This document shows, in pieces, positions 32,415 through 41,283 of a stretch of DNA of 64,000 nt. The notes beneath the pieces are model-generated. The model worked only from the letters and a program-made list of their open reading frames with translations. It did not search any database and was not told the origin of the DNA. The translations under genes were made by a program, and so were the position numbers. The first letter of the stretch is position 1. The number at the start of each line of letters is the position of its first letter. This DNA is from Halospeciosus flavus (GTDB taxonomy: Archaea > Halobacteriota > Halobacteria > Halobacteriales > Halobacteriaceae): the NCBI RefSeq assembly GCF_029814175.1, contig NZ_CP122312.1, positions 186,001 to 250,000 on the forward strand. Reading direction: 5' to 3'.

Positions 32415-33758
32415 CTACCGCCGGACGACGGTCATCTCGACGTCGCCGTCGGGACGGAGCGTGATGGACGGCGAGAAGGAGAGGTCGTCGTGCGGGCGCA
32501 GCGCCCACTCCCGCGCGATGGTCGCGAGGACGAGGCGTGCCTCCAGCATGGCGAAGCGGTCGCCGATACAGCGCCGCGGCCCGCCGCCGAACGGGAAGTA
32601 GGCGAACTTCGGGAGCGACTTCTCGAAGTCGTCGGTCCACCGCTCGGGCCGGAACGTCTCGGGGTCGTCGTAGAAGCGGGGGTCGCGGTGGAGGACCCAC
32701 TGCTGCATCGAGACGGTGGTTCCCGGGTCGATCCGGTAGCCGTCGAGGTCGTCGGGTTCGGCCGCCTCGCGGACCAGTTGCCACACCGGTGGGTACACCC
32801 GCATCCCCTCCTTCACCGTCTGCTCGACGTAGTCGAGGTCGTCGAGGTCGTCCTGGGTCGGTCGCCGGTCACCGAGGACGGCGTCGACCTCGTCGTGGAG
32901 TGCCCGCTCGGGACCGGGGTTCCGGCCGAGCGCGTGGAAGGTGTAGGTGAGCGCGAGCGCCGTCGTCTCGTGGCCGGCGAGGAGGATGGTTACGACCTCG
33001 TCGCGGATCTGCTCGGGCGAGAGTGGTTCGCCGAGGTGGTCGCTCGCGCGGAGCAGCAGCGAGACGACGTCGTTGCCCTCGCGCGGTTCGCCGTCGCGGT
33101 AGTCGTAGACGATGCGTTCGACCACGTCGTTCAGGGTCTCACGTGCCTCCCGCGCCCGCCGGTTCATCGGTGTCGGGACCCACTCCGGCACCTGGACCGG
33201 TCGGCGCGTACTGGCCGTCGACCGGTCCATGACGGCTTCGAGTGCCTCGGCGATGTCGCCCTCTTCCTGGCGGATGTCGACGTCGAGGAGCGCCTTCGCG
33301 GCGATTTCGACGGTGAGCGACATCGTGTCCTCGTGGACGTCGCGCGTCTCGCCGTCCTCCCACTCCGAGAGGAGTCGTTCGGTGTAGTCGACCATCGTCT
33401 CGGCGTAGGAGGAGAGCATCCGCGGGTAGAACGCCGGTTCGAGGGTATGACGCTGGTTGCGCCAGTACTCGCCCTCGCTCGTGAGAAGTCCGCTCCCGAG
33501 CGTCGGCCGGAGTGACGCCTGGAACCGGTCGCCCTTCTCGTAGCGTTCGTTGCGCTGGACGAGCACCTGCTCGACGAGGTCGGGGTCGCTCACCTGGACG
33601 AACTCGAAGCCGCCGGCCTCGTAGCGGGCGACGGGTCCGTACTCGCGGGCGAGACGTGTGAGGAAAGAGAGGGGGTCGGAACCGAACTCGACGGTGTTCC
33701 CGACGAGTGGCTTCCCACTCGGACCGGGGATGTGGTCGTGGTGTACGCCGTCGCTCAT
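32415..33758 (-). CDS. Cytochrome P450 (CYP174-like)
   Basis: A 447-residue soluble P450. Visible landmarks are the I-helix AGHETTA, the K-helix KEGMRVYPP (ExxR), PERW, and the heme-thiolate loop FGGGPRRCIGDRFA with the ligand Cys near residue 397. The N-terminus has a proline-rich IPGPSGKPLVGN and no membrane anchor. Length and style fit the haloarchaeal CYP174 family, whose substrate is not established. No ferredoxin or reductase partner is adjacent. It is divergent from nothing and faces the Bat-type regulator gene on the same strand, 55 bases upstream. Confidence 0.88.
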   Translation of the reverse strand: MSDGVHHDHIPGPSGKPLVGNTVEFGSDPLSFLTRLAREYGPVARYEAGGFEFVQVSDPDLVEQVLVQRNERYEKGDRFQASLRPTLGSGLLTSEGEYWRNQRHTLEPAFYPRMLSSYAETMVDYTERLLSEWEDGETRDVHEDTMSLTVEIAAKALLDVDIRQEEGDIAEALEAVMDRSTASTRRPVQVPEWVPTPMNRRAREARETLNDVVERIVYDYRDGEPREGNDVVSLLLRASDHLGEPLSPEQIRDEVVTILLAGHETTALALTYTFHALGRNPGPERALHDEVDAVLGDRRPTQDDLDDLDYVEQTVKEGMRVYPPVWQLVREAAEPDDLDGYRIDPGTTVSMQQWVLHRDPRFYDDPETFRPERWTDDFEKSLPKFAYFPFGGGPRRCIGDRFAMLEARLVLATIAREWALRPHDDLSFSPSITLRPDGDVEMTVVRR

Positions 33759-33813
33759 GCCCGTCGAGAGGGGAGCGACGGCCTAACGGGTGGTGCCGAA
33801 CTTCGCCGGCCGT

Positions 33814-34485
33814 TTAAGTGAGTCGGGCGAAGACCCGCGCTTCGAGTTTTCGGAGGTGTTCGGAGACCGTCGAGGGAGCGACGTCGAGTGCGTCGGCCAC
33901 GTCCGCGACGGTCGCCGTCCGCGGGTCGGCGTAGTAGCCCACGTCGACCGCGGCGTGGAGTACCTCGCGTTGACGCGGTGTGAGCGCGCTCTGGAGGACG
34001 TCCCGTCCGGGCACGTAGTCGGTGAGTTGGACGACGCGCATGTCCGTCCGGACCGCCTCGGGGAGCGCGTCGGCGGCGTCGCTGATGTCCGCGGCCGTCC
34101 CCACCACACGGACGGTCACGCGCTCGGCGTCGAAGCGAAACGGCGTGTCGAGCAACAGCGAGAAGCGCTCGACGAGTCCGAGTAACTCGACGACGCGCTC
34201 GCCCGGTTCGACCCGTGTGAAACACCACCGTCCCGTGTCGGCCACCTCGCCACCTCCGCGCTCACCGTCGGCGTCGAACGTCTCGAAGTCGAGGACTCGG
34301 TCGTCGGCCGCGAGCACGTCTTCGAGTCCCGCGTCCCCGTCGGACTCGAAGTGACACACCTCGAGGAACGTCCCGTCTCGGCAGTACTGGAGGGCGTGAA
34401 GCGTCCCGCTCCGACCGTCCCGGACGGGGAGCAACCGTCCGGCGGGGTCGTCGTCGCGCGCGAAGGCGAGGTGGAGCGACTTCAC
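33814..34485 (-). CDS. Bat-type helix-turn-helix regulator (HTH_10)
   Basis: A 223-residue haloarchaeal regulator. The C-terminal 55 residues form the bacterio-opsin-activator HTH: LTPRQREVLHAAVDVGYY and VADVADALDVAPSTVSEHL. The N-terminal part is a sensor-like domain without recognised ligand motifs. The GTG at 34485 lies 28 bases after a TTAA-containing element, so it is preferred over longer starts. It is next to the P450 gene in the same direction and may control it; that is inference. Confidence 0.85.
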   Translation of the reverse strand: MKSLHLAFARDDDPAGRLLPVRDGRSGTLHALQYCRDGTFLEVCHFESDGDAGLEDVLAADDRVLDFETFDADGERGGGEVADTGRWCFTRVEPGERVVELLGLVERFSLLLDTPFRFDAERVTVRVVGTAADISDAADALPEAVRTDMRVVQLTDYVPGRDVLQSALTPRQREVLHAAVDVGYYADPRTATVADVADALDVAPSTVSEHLRKLEARVFARLT

Positions 34486-34598
34486 TACCGTCCGGTTCGC
34501 GCCCGGGTGGGTTAAGCCCACTCCTGTCTCGTCACCGAGATGAGGCAGAGGCTTCCGAGAAACGGCCCCTCAAACCACGGCGTCCCCTCAGATCGAGT

Positions 34599-34892
34599 AT
34601 GCTCGAAGATCTCGAAGAGGAAGTCGACATGTTCGGTCGACACCTCGAAATTCTCCAACACGTCGTCGACGACGAACCGATCGGCATCGTCCGACTTTCC
34701 GACGAGACCGGCTACCCACACCACAAGGCCCGCTACTCGCTGCGCGTCCTCGAAGACGCCGGTCTCATCGAGGCGACCAGTCAGGGGGCGATCACGACCG
34801 ACCGAACCGACGACTTCGTCTCGGAGGCCAACGAGCGCATCAACGAGATCTCCGAACGACTCCTCGGCCTGCAGAGCGACCTCGAAGCGTAG
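34599..34892 (+). CDS. Small haloarchaeal winged-helix protein
   Basis: A 97-residue protein with a winged helix (VRLSDETGYPHHKARYSLRV as the DNA-contact helices, then LEDAGLIEATSQGAI as the wing) and a C-terminal helix likely to dimerise (VSEANERINEISERLLGLQ). Such proteins are common one-domain regulators in haloarchaea. It is divergent from the Bat-type gene. Target unknown; direct repeats at 34894-34948 follow its stop. Confidence 0.78.
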   Translation: MLEDLEEEVDMFGRHLEILQHVVDDEPIGIVRLSDETGYPHHKARYSLRVLEDAGLIEATSQGAITTDRTDDFVSEANERINEISERLLGLQSDLEA

Positions 34893-34893
34893 T

Positions 34894-34948
34894 CGAGAAC
34901 AGTTGCACGGTGGTGGGTCACCCGTCCGAGAACACTCGAACGGTGGTG
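34894..34948. repeat. Pair of 22-bp direct repeats
   Basis: Copies at 34894-34915 and 34927-34948 share CGAGAACA and ACGGTGGTG at fixed positions, with a variable centre, and a period of 33 bases (three helical turns). They lie between the wHTH gene and the pilin gene and could be a tandem regulator site of the pilin. Confidence 0.4.
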
Positions 34949-35062
34949 TCCCCCACCGCGGCGCGGTCCCCCTCCGCCGCGTCCTCCGGCCGTCGAGTAC
35001 GCGTCTCGACATCTCCGGCCACCGACCTTTTCCTCGCGACGTGAGAAACTCCGACACCCGCC

Positions 35063-35953
35063 ATGAGCCAGTCCGGTCACTCCCCCCAGGCCGGCCCGTC
35101 CGAGCGCGGACTGAGTCCAGTCGTCGGCACGGTCGTCCTCGTCGCCATCGTGGTCCTCCTCGCCACGCTCGTCGGCGCGTTCGCGATGGGCGTCGGCGTC
35201 CCGAGTAGCGAACCGACGACGGCCGTCGTCGAACTCTCCTACGACGACGCGAACGACCAACTCGTCGTCCACCACCGGAGCGGTGAGGCGCTCGCCGACG
35301 GGACGCTCGTCGTCCGCAACGAGTCCGGCGTTCTCGCCCGCTACACGCCGACAGAGTTCGGCGTCGGCGAGACCATCGAGCAGAACGTCTCGACGGCGAC
35401 GCTCCGCAACTCCGAGCGCGTGACCGTCGTCTGGAACCCCGAGGGCGCGAGTACCTCTGGGACGGTGCTCGTCTCGACGTCGACCGACACCTTCGGTGAC
35501 TTCTCCGCGAACGCGGCCGCACACCGTGGCGAAGTCATCTACGCGCTGAATCCGTCGGCGAACGTGCAGACGACGCACGCCGTGAGCGTCGGAGTCGACT
35601 CGAATATGAGTGGCCTCGACGGAGTTTTGGTCACATACGACCAATCTGATGGGTCCAGCGTCACGATCGCGGATATTCAGGGTCTCGGGGCAGATACAGA
35701 TGGAGACGGAGATATCGACAGGAGCCTCCGTGACGAGGTCAGTTCAGTCGATACGTTAGATAGCGGTCACACTCTCCGTATCGACGTTGACCAGTCCGCT
35801 ACCGAGTACAGCCCTCGCGCCAACCATACAATCATCGTCAAGTACGCCAATATGACGAATCCGAGCGACGGATCTTACTCGGTTGAAATCCGCCTTGACT
35901 ACCAGACTGGTGGCGATCCTGTGGCAACTGGCACACTGGAAATCGACGACTAA
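35063..35953 (+). CDS. Archaeal type IV pilin or adhesin
   Basis: A 296-residue class III-signal protein: a short charged leader, the processing region ERGLSPVVG and a long hydrophobic N-terminal helix (residues about 23-45) as in haloarchaeal pilins cut by PibD. The exposed part is beta-rich with an Asp-rich DTDGDGDID stretch (residues about 214-222) like a calcium-binding loop. From about 35600 the codon use becomes distinctly AT-richer (for example TTA and ATA-containing stretches) than the first half, suggesting that the adhesive domain was exchanged. It ends four bases from the convergent GtrA gene. Confidence 0.85.
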   Translation: MSQSGHSPQAGPSERGLSPVVGTVVLVAIVVLLATLVGAFAMGVGVPSSEPTTAVVELSYDDANDQLVVHHRSGEALADGTLVVRNESGVLARYTPTEFGVGETIEQNVSTATLRNSERVTVVWNPEGASTSGTVLVSTSTDTFGDFSANAAAHRGEVIYALNPSANVQTTHAVSVGVDSNMSGLDGVLVTYDQSDGSSVTIADIQGLGADTDGDGDIDRSLRDEVSSVDTLDSGHTLRIDVDQSATEYSPRANHTIIVKYANMTNPSDGSYSVEIRLDYQTGGDPVATGTLEIDD

Positions 35954-35956
35954 CAG

Positions 35957-36394
35957 TCACGAACTGATCGGTTCTTCGCGACTCACTTTCCAGGTGAGGA
36001 GGCTCTCGAAGACGTAGTTCGCGACGAACCCGACGCCGATACCCGCCACGTTGGCGAGGAGGTACCAGACGCCGAACTGCTGGGTGAGGACGTGGAGGAC
36101 GACGAGTGCGATGCCGGCGCCGACCCACCGGACCAGATTCGACTTGCCGAATCGCCGGAGGACGGCCCAGGGGTCGCGTTCGCCGACCTGCTGGAACGTC
36201 CAGAACTCGTTCAGGACGAACATGAGGCAGATCGACGCCTCGGCGCTCCCGATCTTCGCGGGGGTCGGTGCGACGCCGAGGACCTCGACCAGTGCGAGCA
36301 ACGCGAGAGTGTCGACTACCGCGCCGAGGACGCCGACCGAGAAGAACTGGCCCATCCGGCGAGTCGAGACGAGTGCACGGAGACGGCGTCTCAC
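35957..36394 (-). CDS. GtrA-family membrane protein
   Basis: A 145-residue protein with four predicted helices and the GtrA pattern (GAVVDTLALLALVE, FVLNEFWTFQQ, NYVFESLLTWKV). GtrA proteins assist transfer of lipid-linked sugars across the membrane. The GTG at 36394 overlaps the stop of the glycosyltransferase gene in a GTGA arrangement, so translation is coupled; an internal ATG 13 codons later is less likely. It probably presents the sugar made by the upstream enzyme for cell-surface glycosylation. Confidence 0.86.
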   Translation of the reverse strand: MRRRLRALVSTRRMGQFFSVGVLGAVVDTLALLALVEVLGVAPTPAKIGSAEASICLMFVLNEFWTFQQVGERDPWAVLRRFGKSNLVRWVGAGIALVVLHVLTQQFGVWYLLANVAGIGVGFVANYVFESLLTWKVSREEPISS

Positions 36395-37146
36395 TCTCCT
36401 CCCTCCTCCGCGTTTCGGGCGATGGCTCTCTCGGACGTCGGTCTGTCACGAGTCCGGTCGCGGTCGACCGACCTCGCGCGCCGGCGGACGCTCACGAGCG
36501 CCCGGAAGAGTCGGCCCGCAGTCTGGAGCGGGTCCACGGTCGACGCCGGGTCGTCGTCCCAGGTGACCGGGACTTCGACGACGTCGTAGCCGAGTGCGTC
36601 GACCATCGCCACCAGTTCGACGTCCCACGCGAACCCGGTCTCGGTGAGGTGTCCACGGACGCGTTCCCACACTGACTTCGAGAGGGCCTTGGCACCGCAC
36701 TGGTAGTCGTGGAGTCGGACGTCGAGGAGAGTCCGCGCGAGTCCGGCGAAGACGTCGCCGAACGTCCGCCGGAGGAACGACTGGTGGCTCCGGACGTCGG
36801 CGTCGGGGTGTCGTCGCGACCCGACGACGAGGTTCGAGTCCACCCGTTCGACGACGCGGGCGAGCGACGACGCGGGGACGCTCCCGTCGGCGTCGGCGAA
36901 CGTGAGGACGTCGGTGTCGAGCGCGTCGAATCCGTCGGTGATCGCCCGTCCCTTCCCGCGACGGGCGTCGCTGACCGCGAGTGTCGCCGGCACGTCGGCG
37001 AGTGCATCGAGCGTCGCCTGCGACGGGGCGTCGAGTTCGACGCGAATCGCCTCGGGGTCCAGCGCCTCGTCGAGGCTGTCGAGGTACGCGCCGAGCGCGG
37101 CCGGGTTCGGCCGATACGCGGGGACGACGACACCGACGGAGGGCAC
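36391..37146 (-). CDS. Family 2 glycosyltransferase
   Basis: A 251-residue GT-A enzyme of the dolichol-phosphate sugar synthase type. VGVVVPAYRPN at the N-terminus, the nucleotide-sugar motif TFADADGSVP, a VVGSRRH loop and the acceptor region DYQCGAKALSKSVWERV are seen. There is no C-terminal membrane domain; the GtrA protein encoded next supplies that function. GTG at 37146 is 27 bases from a CTTATC element and makes a leaderless start that removes an unlikely 28-residue extension. It is divergent from the YYY protein gene, so the three form a surface-glycan locus. Confidence 0.85.
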   Translation of the reverse strand: MPSVGVVVPAYRPNPAALGAYLDSLDEALDPEAIRVELDAPSQATLDALADVPATLAVSDARRGKGRAITDGFDALDTDVLTFADADGSVPASSLARVVERVDSNLVVGSRRHPDADVRSHQSFLRRTFGDVFAGLARTLLDVRLHDYQCGAKALSKSVWERVRGHLTETGFAWDVELVAMVDALGYDVVEVPVTWDDDPASTVDPLQTAGRLFRALVSVRRRARSVDRDRTRDRPTSERAIARNAEEGGE

Positions 37147-37257
37147 GTCGAGACGTTCGGTGATGCGAGAGATAAGTTTTGTGTGACACGGGCGCGAGCG
37201 TAACGCCGTCTCACGAATGTGAGAAGACATTTACCGGCCTCTTGACAACCGGCGCAC

Positions 37258-39621
37258 ATGGAGTTCGGATTGGTCCTCCGCTGGCTCCTCCTCGTCCTCG
37301 CCGTCGGTGCGGTGGGGCTCCCGGTCGCCGCCGTCCTCTTTCGGCGATTCCCGGGCCGAGGGGCCGCACTCGCCCTCCCGTGTTCGCTCGCGCTCCTGAC
37401 TGCTACGGCCTACTGGGTCGGTCACCTCCGGTTCGGGTGGCTCGCACCCGTCGCCGGTCTCGTCGCCGTCGGCATTGCGTCCGCGCTGGCGATACGGGGC
37501 GGCGTCGGCGTCGACCGCGCCCACGACCGCGCCCTCGACCTCGACTTTCGGGCCTACGCCGGCGCGGCGACCGTATTCACCGTCGCGTTCCTCGTCGTGG
37601 TCGCCGTCCGAGCCGTCACTCCGGGTATCGTCCCCGCCGGCGGCGAGAAGTTTCTGGACTACGCGCTGCTCAACGCCATCCTCCGGGCACCCGTCCTCCC
37701 GCCGGAGGACCCCTGGTTCGCCGGCGAACCGGTCCGCTACTACTACGGTGCGCAACTCCGGGCCGCACTCCTCGTCCGTCTCACGGGGACGCCGCCACGG
37801 TTCGGCTACAACCTCGCGCTGGCGTCGGCGTTCGCAACGCTCGTCGTCACCGCTTACGGACTCGCGGGCGCACTCGCCGACGCCCGTGGGCACTCGGCGC
37901 GTCTCGGCGGTCTCCTCGGTGCCTTCCTCGTCGGGTTCGCCGGCAACCTCGCGACGCCCGTCCGCGCGCTGTTCGGACTCCTCCCCCGCGACCTCGCGCT
38001 CCGGTACGGTCACGGCGTCTTCCAGGGGATCCGTGCCCCCTACGAGGTCGCCGTTCGCGAGGGGTCGTCGGTCGACCCGTTCTCCGCCTGGTTCGCGCGG
38101 TACGTCCTCGAAGGGACGCTGACGCCGTTCCCACTCTGGGCGTTCTACAACGGCGACCTGAACGCCTACATGCTGGCGACGCCGTTCCTCCTGCTCGTCG
38201 CCGCGCTCTGCTTCGCCTACTACCGGACGCCGGAGACCGACCGCCGGCGTCGACGACTCCTCGTCTTCGTGGCGGTCCCGCTCGTCGGCGGCGTCCTCGG
38301 CGTCACGAGCACGTGGAGTCTCCCGACGACGGTCGGCCTGCTGTGGCTCGCGCTGACGTTCGCCGATGCCGACCCCGTGACGCTGCTGCCGGACGCCCTG
38401 CGCTCGCGGGTCGAGTTCCCCGTCAGCGACGTCTCCCCCGGGGACGGGGCACTCGATCCGCGGGCCGAACTCCGCCGGGTGCTCGGTGCCGCCGGCGTCG
38501 CCGGTCTCGCCGGTCTCCTCGTCGCCGCCGTCGCGTCGCCGTTCCTCCTGTTCCACACGCCGACGAACCGCGGCGTCGGGTTCTTCCCGCCGCGGAGCGA
38601 CCTCGTTCCGCTGGTGCTCGTCTGGGGCGTCTTCCTCGCCGCGTTCGCGCTCTTCTTCTGGCCGCGCGTCCGGCCACGAGTCGACCGCCGACACGTCGCG
38701 GGCGGCGCGCTCGTCTTCGTCCTCGTCTCGGGCGTCCTGCTCGCGTTCGACCTCGCGGCGGTCGTCCTCGTCGTTCCCTTCCTCGTGACGGCGTGGCACC
38801 TCCTCCGACTCGACGCCGACGTCGGCTACGAGGCGGTCCTCGTCGTCGCCGGGGCGGGTCTCGTTCTCGCAGTCGAGTTCGCGTACGCACGCGTGTGGCC
38901 CTTCGACCCGAACGTCCCCCGGTGGAACACCGTCTACAAGGTCTCGATGCAGGTGTGGGTGCTCTGGGGCGTCGCCGCGGCCGCCGCGCTCGCCGACGTT
39001 CTCGCCCGCGTCAGAACGGCGCTCCCCGACCGGCCGCTGGACGTGACGGCCTCCACTGAACACGCTCGTCCCGTGCTCACGGTCGTCGCCGTCGCCGTCC
39101 TCCTGCTCGGGAGTGCGACGTTCGGCGTCCTCGCGTTCGGCGGCCACTTCGACCAGACGCTCGACGCTGAACCCGAACCGCTCACGCTCGACGGGACGGC
39201 GTACGTCGAGCGGTACCACCCCGCCGAGGCCGCGGCCATCGATTGGCTCGACCGCCGGTCCGGGACGCCGACCATCGTCACCAAACCGGGGACCGTCATC
39301 TACACCTGGGTCAACGCCCCCTCGACGATGACCGGTCTCCCGACGGTCCTCGGGTGGTCCCACGAGAAGGGCTATCGCGGTCGCGAGGCCTACCAGAACC
39401 GCCGGGTCGACGTCGAGGTGCTCTACACGACTGACGACCCGCGGTCCGTCCGGGTCCTCCTCGACAAGTACGACGTCCGGTACGTCTACGTCGGGCCGAA
39501 CGAACGCCAGGCCTACGCCGGGCCCCAGAACTTCTCGGCCGCCGACGCGCTCGACGTCGCCTACCGGAACTCGGCCGTGACGATATATCGGGTGAACGAG
39601 TCCGTCGTCGACGCGGACTGA
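37258..39621 (+). CDS. YYY-type (DUF2298) multispanning membrane protein
   Basis: A 787-residue protein with at least a dozen hydrophobic helices and a C-terminal extracellular domain (residues about 650-787). The family-defining Tyr triplet occurs in EPVRYYYGAQ near residue 160, after EKFLDYALLNAIL. DUF2298 proteins resemble GT-C glycosyltransferases that use lipid-linked sugars. A CATTTACC element 27 bases before the ATG gives a leaderless transcript divergent from the GT2-GtrA pair, supporting a joint role in protein or lipid glycosylation. Exact reaction unknown. Confidence 0.85.
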   Translation: MEFGLVLRWLLLVLAVGAVGLPVAAVLFRRFPGRGAALALPCSLALLTATAYWVGHLRFGWLAPVAGLVAVGIASALAIRGGVGVDRAHDRALDLDFRAYAGAATVFTVAFLVVVAVRAVTPGIVPAGGEKFLDYALLNAILRAPVLPPEDPWFAGEPVRYYYGAQLRAALLVRLTGTPPRFGYNLALASAFATLVVTAYGLAGALADARGHSARLGGLLGAFLVGFAGNLATPVRALFGLLPRDLALRYGHGVFQGIRAPYEVAVREGSSVDPFSAWFARYVLEGTLTPFPLWAFYNGDLNAYMLATPFLLLVAALCFAYYRTPETDRRRRRLLVFVAVPLVGGVLGVTSTWSLPTTVGLLWLALTFADADPVTLLPDALRSRVEFPVSDVSPGDGALDPRAELRRVLGAAGVAGLAGLLVAAVASPFLLFHTPTNRGVGFFPPRSDLVPLVLVWGVFLAAFALFFWPRVRPRVDRRHVAGGALVFVLVSGVLLAFDLAAVVLVVPFLVTAWHLLRLDADVGYEAVLVVAGAGLVLAVEFAYARVWPFDPNVPRWNTVYKVSMQVWVLWGVAAAAALADVLARVRTALPDRPLDVTASTEHARPVLTVVAVAVLLLGSATFGVLAFGGHFDQTLDAEPEPLTLDGTAYVERYHPAEAAAIDWLDRRSGTPTIVTKPGTVIYTWVNAPSTMTGLPTVLGWSHEKGYRGREAYQNRRVDVEVLYTTDDPRSVRVLLDKYDVRYVYVGPNERQAYAGPQNFSAADALDVAYRNSAVTIYRVNESVVDAD

Positions 39622-39850
39622 CCGACCGGGCTCGGCGCCGCCTCGGAGTCACCTCCCGGATACGTCCAGTATGGGGATGTACTCCGTGTTTCTCGCGTTT
39701 CGCTGGAGCGCGCCGGCGAACCAATTCTGTATAGCGACATACGATTTATCTGTTCGCGTGCCGCCGCGGCCCGGATTCTCTGGAGTTGGACAGACTCTCG
39801 CAGTCTGGAAACACACCAGAATTATTAGCGAGGCGACTGAAACGGCGTGT

Positions 39851-39967
39851 ATGTCGAAAACGGGTGGCTTAGAACGGACCCGAACCGCCGCGAGCGCGCT
39901 TCCATCGGCCGCACACTCGCGAAGCGTCGGCCGAGTCGGCACCGGACGCACCGCGAGGCGGCGATGA
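39851..39967 (+). CDS. Possible 38-residue leader peptide
   Basis: A short frame starts at an ATG about 28 bases after an ATTATTA element, where a leaderless transcript would begin. It stops in an ATGA overlap with the recombinase-like gene. The peptide is Ser/Arg/Thr-rich. Coupling through the overlap would let translation of the leader set expression of the next gene. Evidence is positional only. Confidence 0.35.
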   Translation: MSKTGGLERTRTAASALPSAAHSRSVGRVGTGRTARRR

Positions 39968-41226
39968 CCGGGGACGACCCCGGGGGTGACGGCCCGAAGT
40001 GGACCCTCCTCGACATCGAGGAACTCGAGGCGGTCTACTGGGACCACGTCGCGCCGGCGCTGCGCGCCGACGGCCGCGACCCCGAGTCCGAGCGTCCCTC
40101 CCACCAGTGGCTCCGCGAGAACGGGTTCCGGACGCTCATCTACACGCTCCGCGAGCACCACGACCGGACGTTCTCGGAGTTCTGGGCGGAGGACCTCGGA
40201 CTCGCGGCGTCGGCCGACGACGGCTACGAGTGGGCGAGCGACGACGAGGCGACGGTCGACGCCCTGGAGTCGTTCCTCGAGAAGCACGCCGAGCGCAACG
40301 AACCCATCCAGTCGGCGCGGACCGTCCGGACGTACCGATACCGGCTGAATCGATACGTCCGCGCGTACACGGACGCGAACGGCCACGGCGACCTCCTCTC
40401 GCCGGTCGCCCGCGAGAGCAACCACCCGGACACCGCGGCCATCGACCAGTGTCTCGACGCGTTCGACCGGTTGAACGTCGACCTCGACGGCGCACGGACG
40501 AAACGGCGTATCCTCGAGATCACCAAGGAGTTCTACGCCTCGTTGCTCCGCCGGCGTCGCGCCCGTCTGAACCCCGCGGAGGTTGCGGACGGCGCGTTCT
40601 CTTGGAACGTCGACGACGGCGACCCGGTCCACCTCGAACCCGACCACGTCCGCGCCCTCTACCGGGCCGCAGAGACGCCCGAGGAGCGCCTCCTCGTCGT
40701 CGCACTCTGTGGGTGGGGTCTCCGCTCGGGCGAAGTCGCCGCACTCCACGCCTCGCAGTTCGTCCTCGACCCGGACGAGGACGACGTCCCGTACGTCGCG
40801 TTCGACGAGCGGAAGAACGGGCCGGGGACCGTCTCGCTGCTCTACGGCGTCGCGGACCTCGAAGACCGCCTCGACGAGTTCGGCGGCGCCGCGGAGTGGA
40901 ACGGCTACCTCTTCCCCTCCAGCGAGTCCGAGACGGGCCACATCGCGCGCCAGACGCTCCTCTCGCGCTTCGACGAACTCGCCGAACGGGCCGCCCTCCC
41001 GGCCGAAATCGGCGGAGAGAAGCCGGTTCCACAGATGGGGCGTCGCTTCTGGTACACGGCCTACTCGAACGCGCGAGACGCCGCCATCCAGGACCTCGAA
41101 GACGTCGCCGCCGAACAGGGCTCTAGCTCTCCCGAAGTCGTCTGGCGGAAGTACCTCGACGAGGAACAGCGCCGGAAGATGCGCCGCGAGCAGATGCGGG
41201 ACGTCCTCGCGGGCGCGTTCAGCTAA
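39964..41226 (+). CDS. Divergent tyrosine-recombinase-like protein
   Basis: A 420-residue protein. An N-terminal SAM-like helical domain (residues about 85-180, with VRTYRYRLNRYVRAYTDANG) precedes a catalytic-like domain. The box I Arg is seen in CGWGLRSGEVAALHAS, a Lys is in FDERKNGPG, and a C-terminal candidate nucleophile Tyr is in VVWRKYLDEEQRR. The usual HxxR pair is replaced by GRRFWYTAYSNAR, which keeps arginines but no His. So it may be a degenerate integrase turned regulator or an active divergent enzyme. No att sites or phage genes adjoin. The start at 39964 overlaps the leader peptide; a GTG at 39847 in frame is the alternative. Confidence 0.65.
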   Translation: MTGDDPGGDGPKWTLLDIEELEAVYWDHVAPALRADGRDPESERPSHQWLRENGFRTLIYTLREHHDRTFSEFWAEDLGLAASADDGYEWASDDEATVDALESFLEKHAERNEPIQSARTVRTYRYRLNRYVRAYTDANGHGDLLSPVARESNHPDTAAIDQCLDAFDRLNVDLDGARTKRRILEITKEFYASLLRRRRARLNPAEVADGAFSWNVDDGDPVHLEPDHVRALYRAAETPEERLLVVALCGWGLRSGEVAALHASQFVLDPDEDDVPYVAFDERKNGPGTVSLLYGVADLEDRLDEFGGAAEWNGYLFPSSESETGHIARQTLLSRFDELAERAALPAEIGGEKPVPQMGRRFWYTAYSNARDAAIQDLEDVAAEQGSSSPEVVWRKYLDEEQRRKMRREQMRDVLAGAFS

Positions 41227-41283
41227 TAAACTGTATGTGGATATATCGATTCGCCGCGGCGGCGCTCCACGACCGCGCCGCGC

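Noticed and set aside
37231-39363. A 710-codon open frame on the minus strand opposite the YYY protein gene
   Set aside because: It is an antisense shadow produced by high GC3; the sequence is charged, has no domain pattern and the plus-strand product has clear membrane helices and the family motif.
39964-41226. Prophage or integrative plasmid insertion
   Set aside because: Apart from the recombinase-like gene there are no phage genes, tRNA target or flanking repeats. Composition matches the host.
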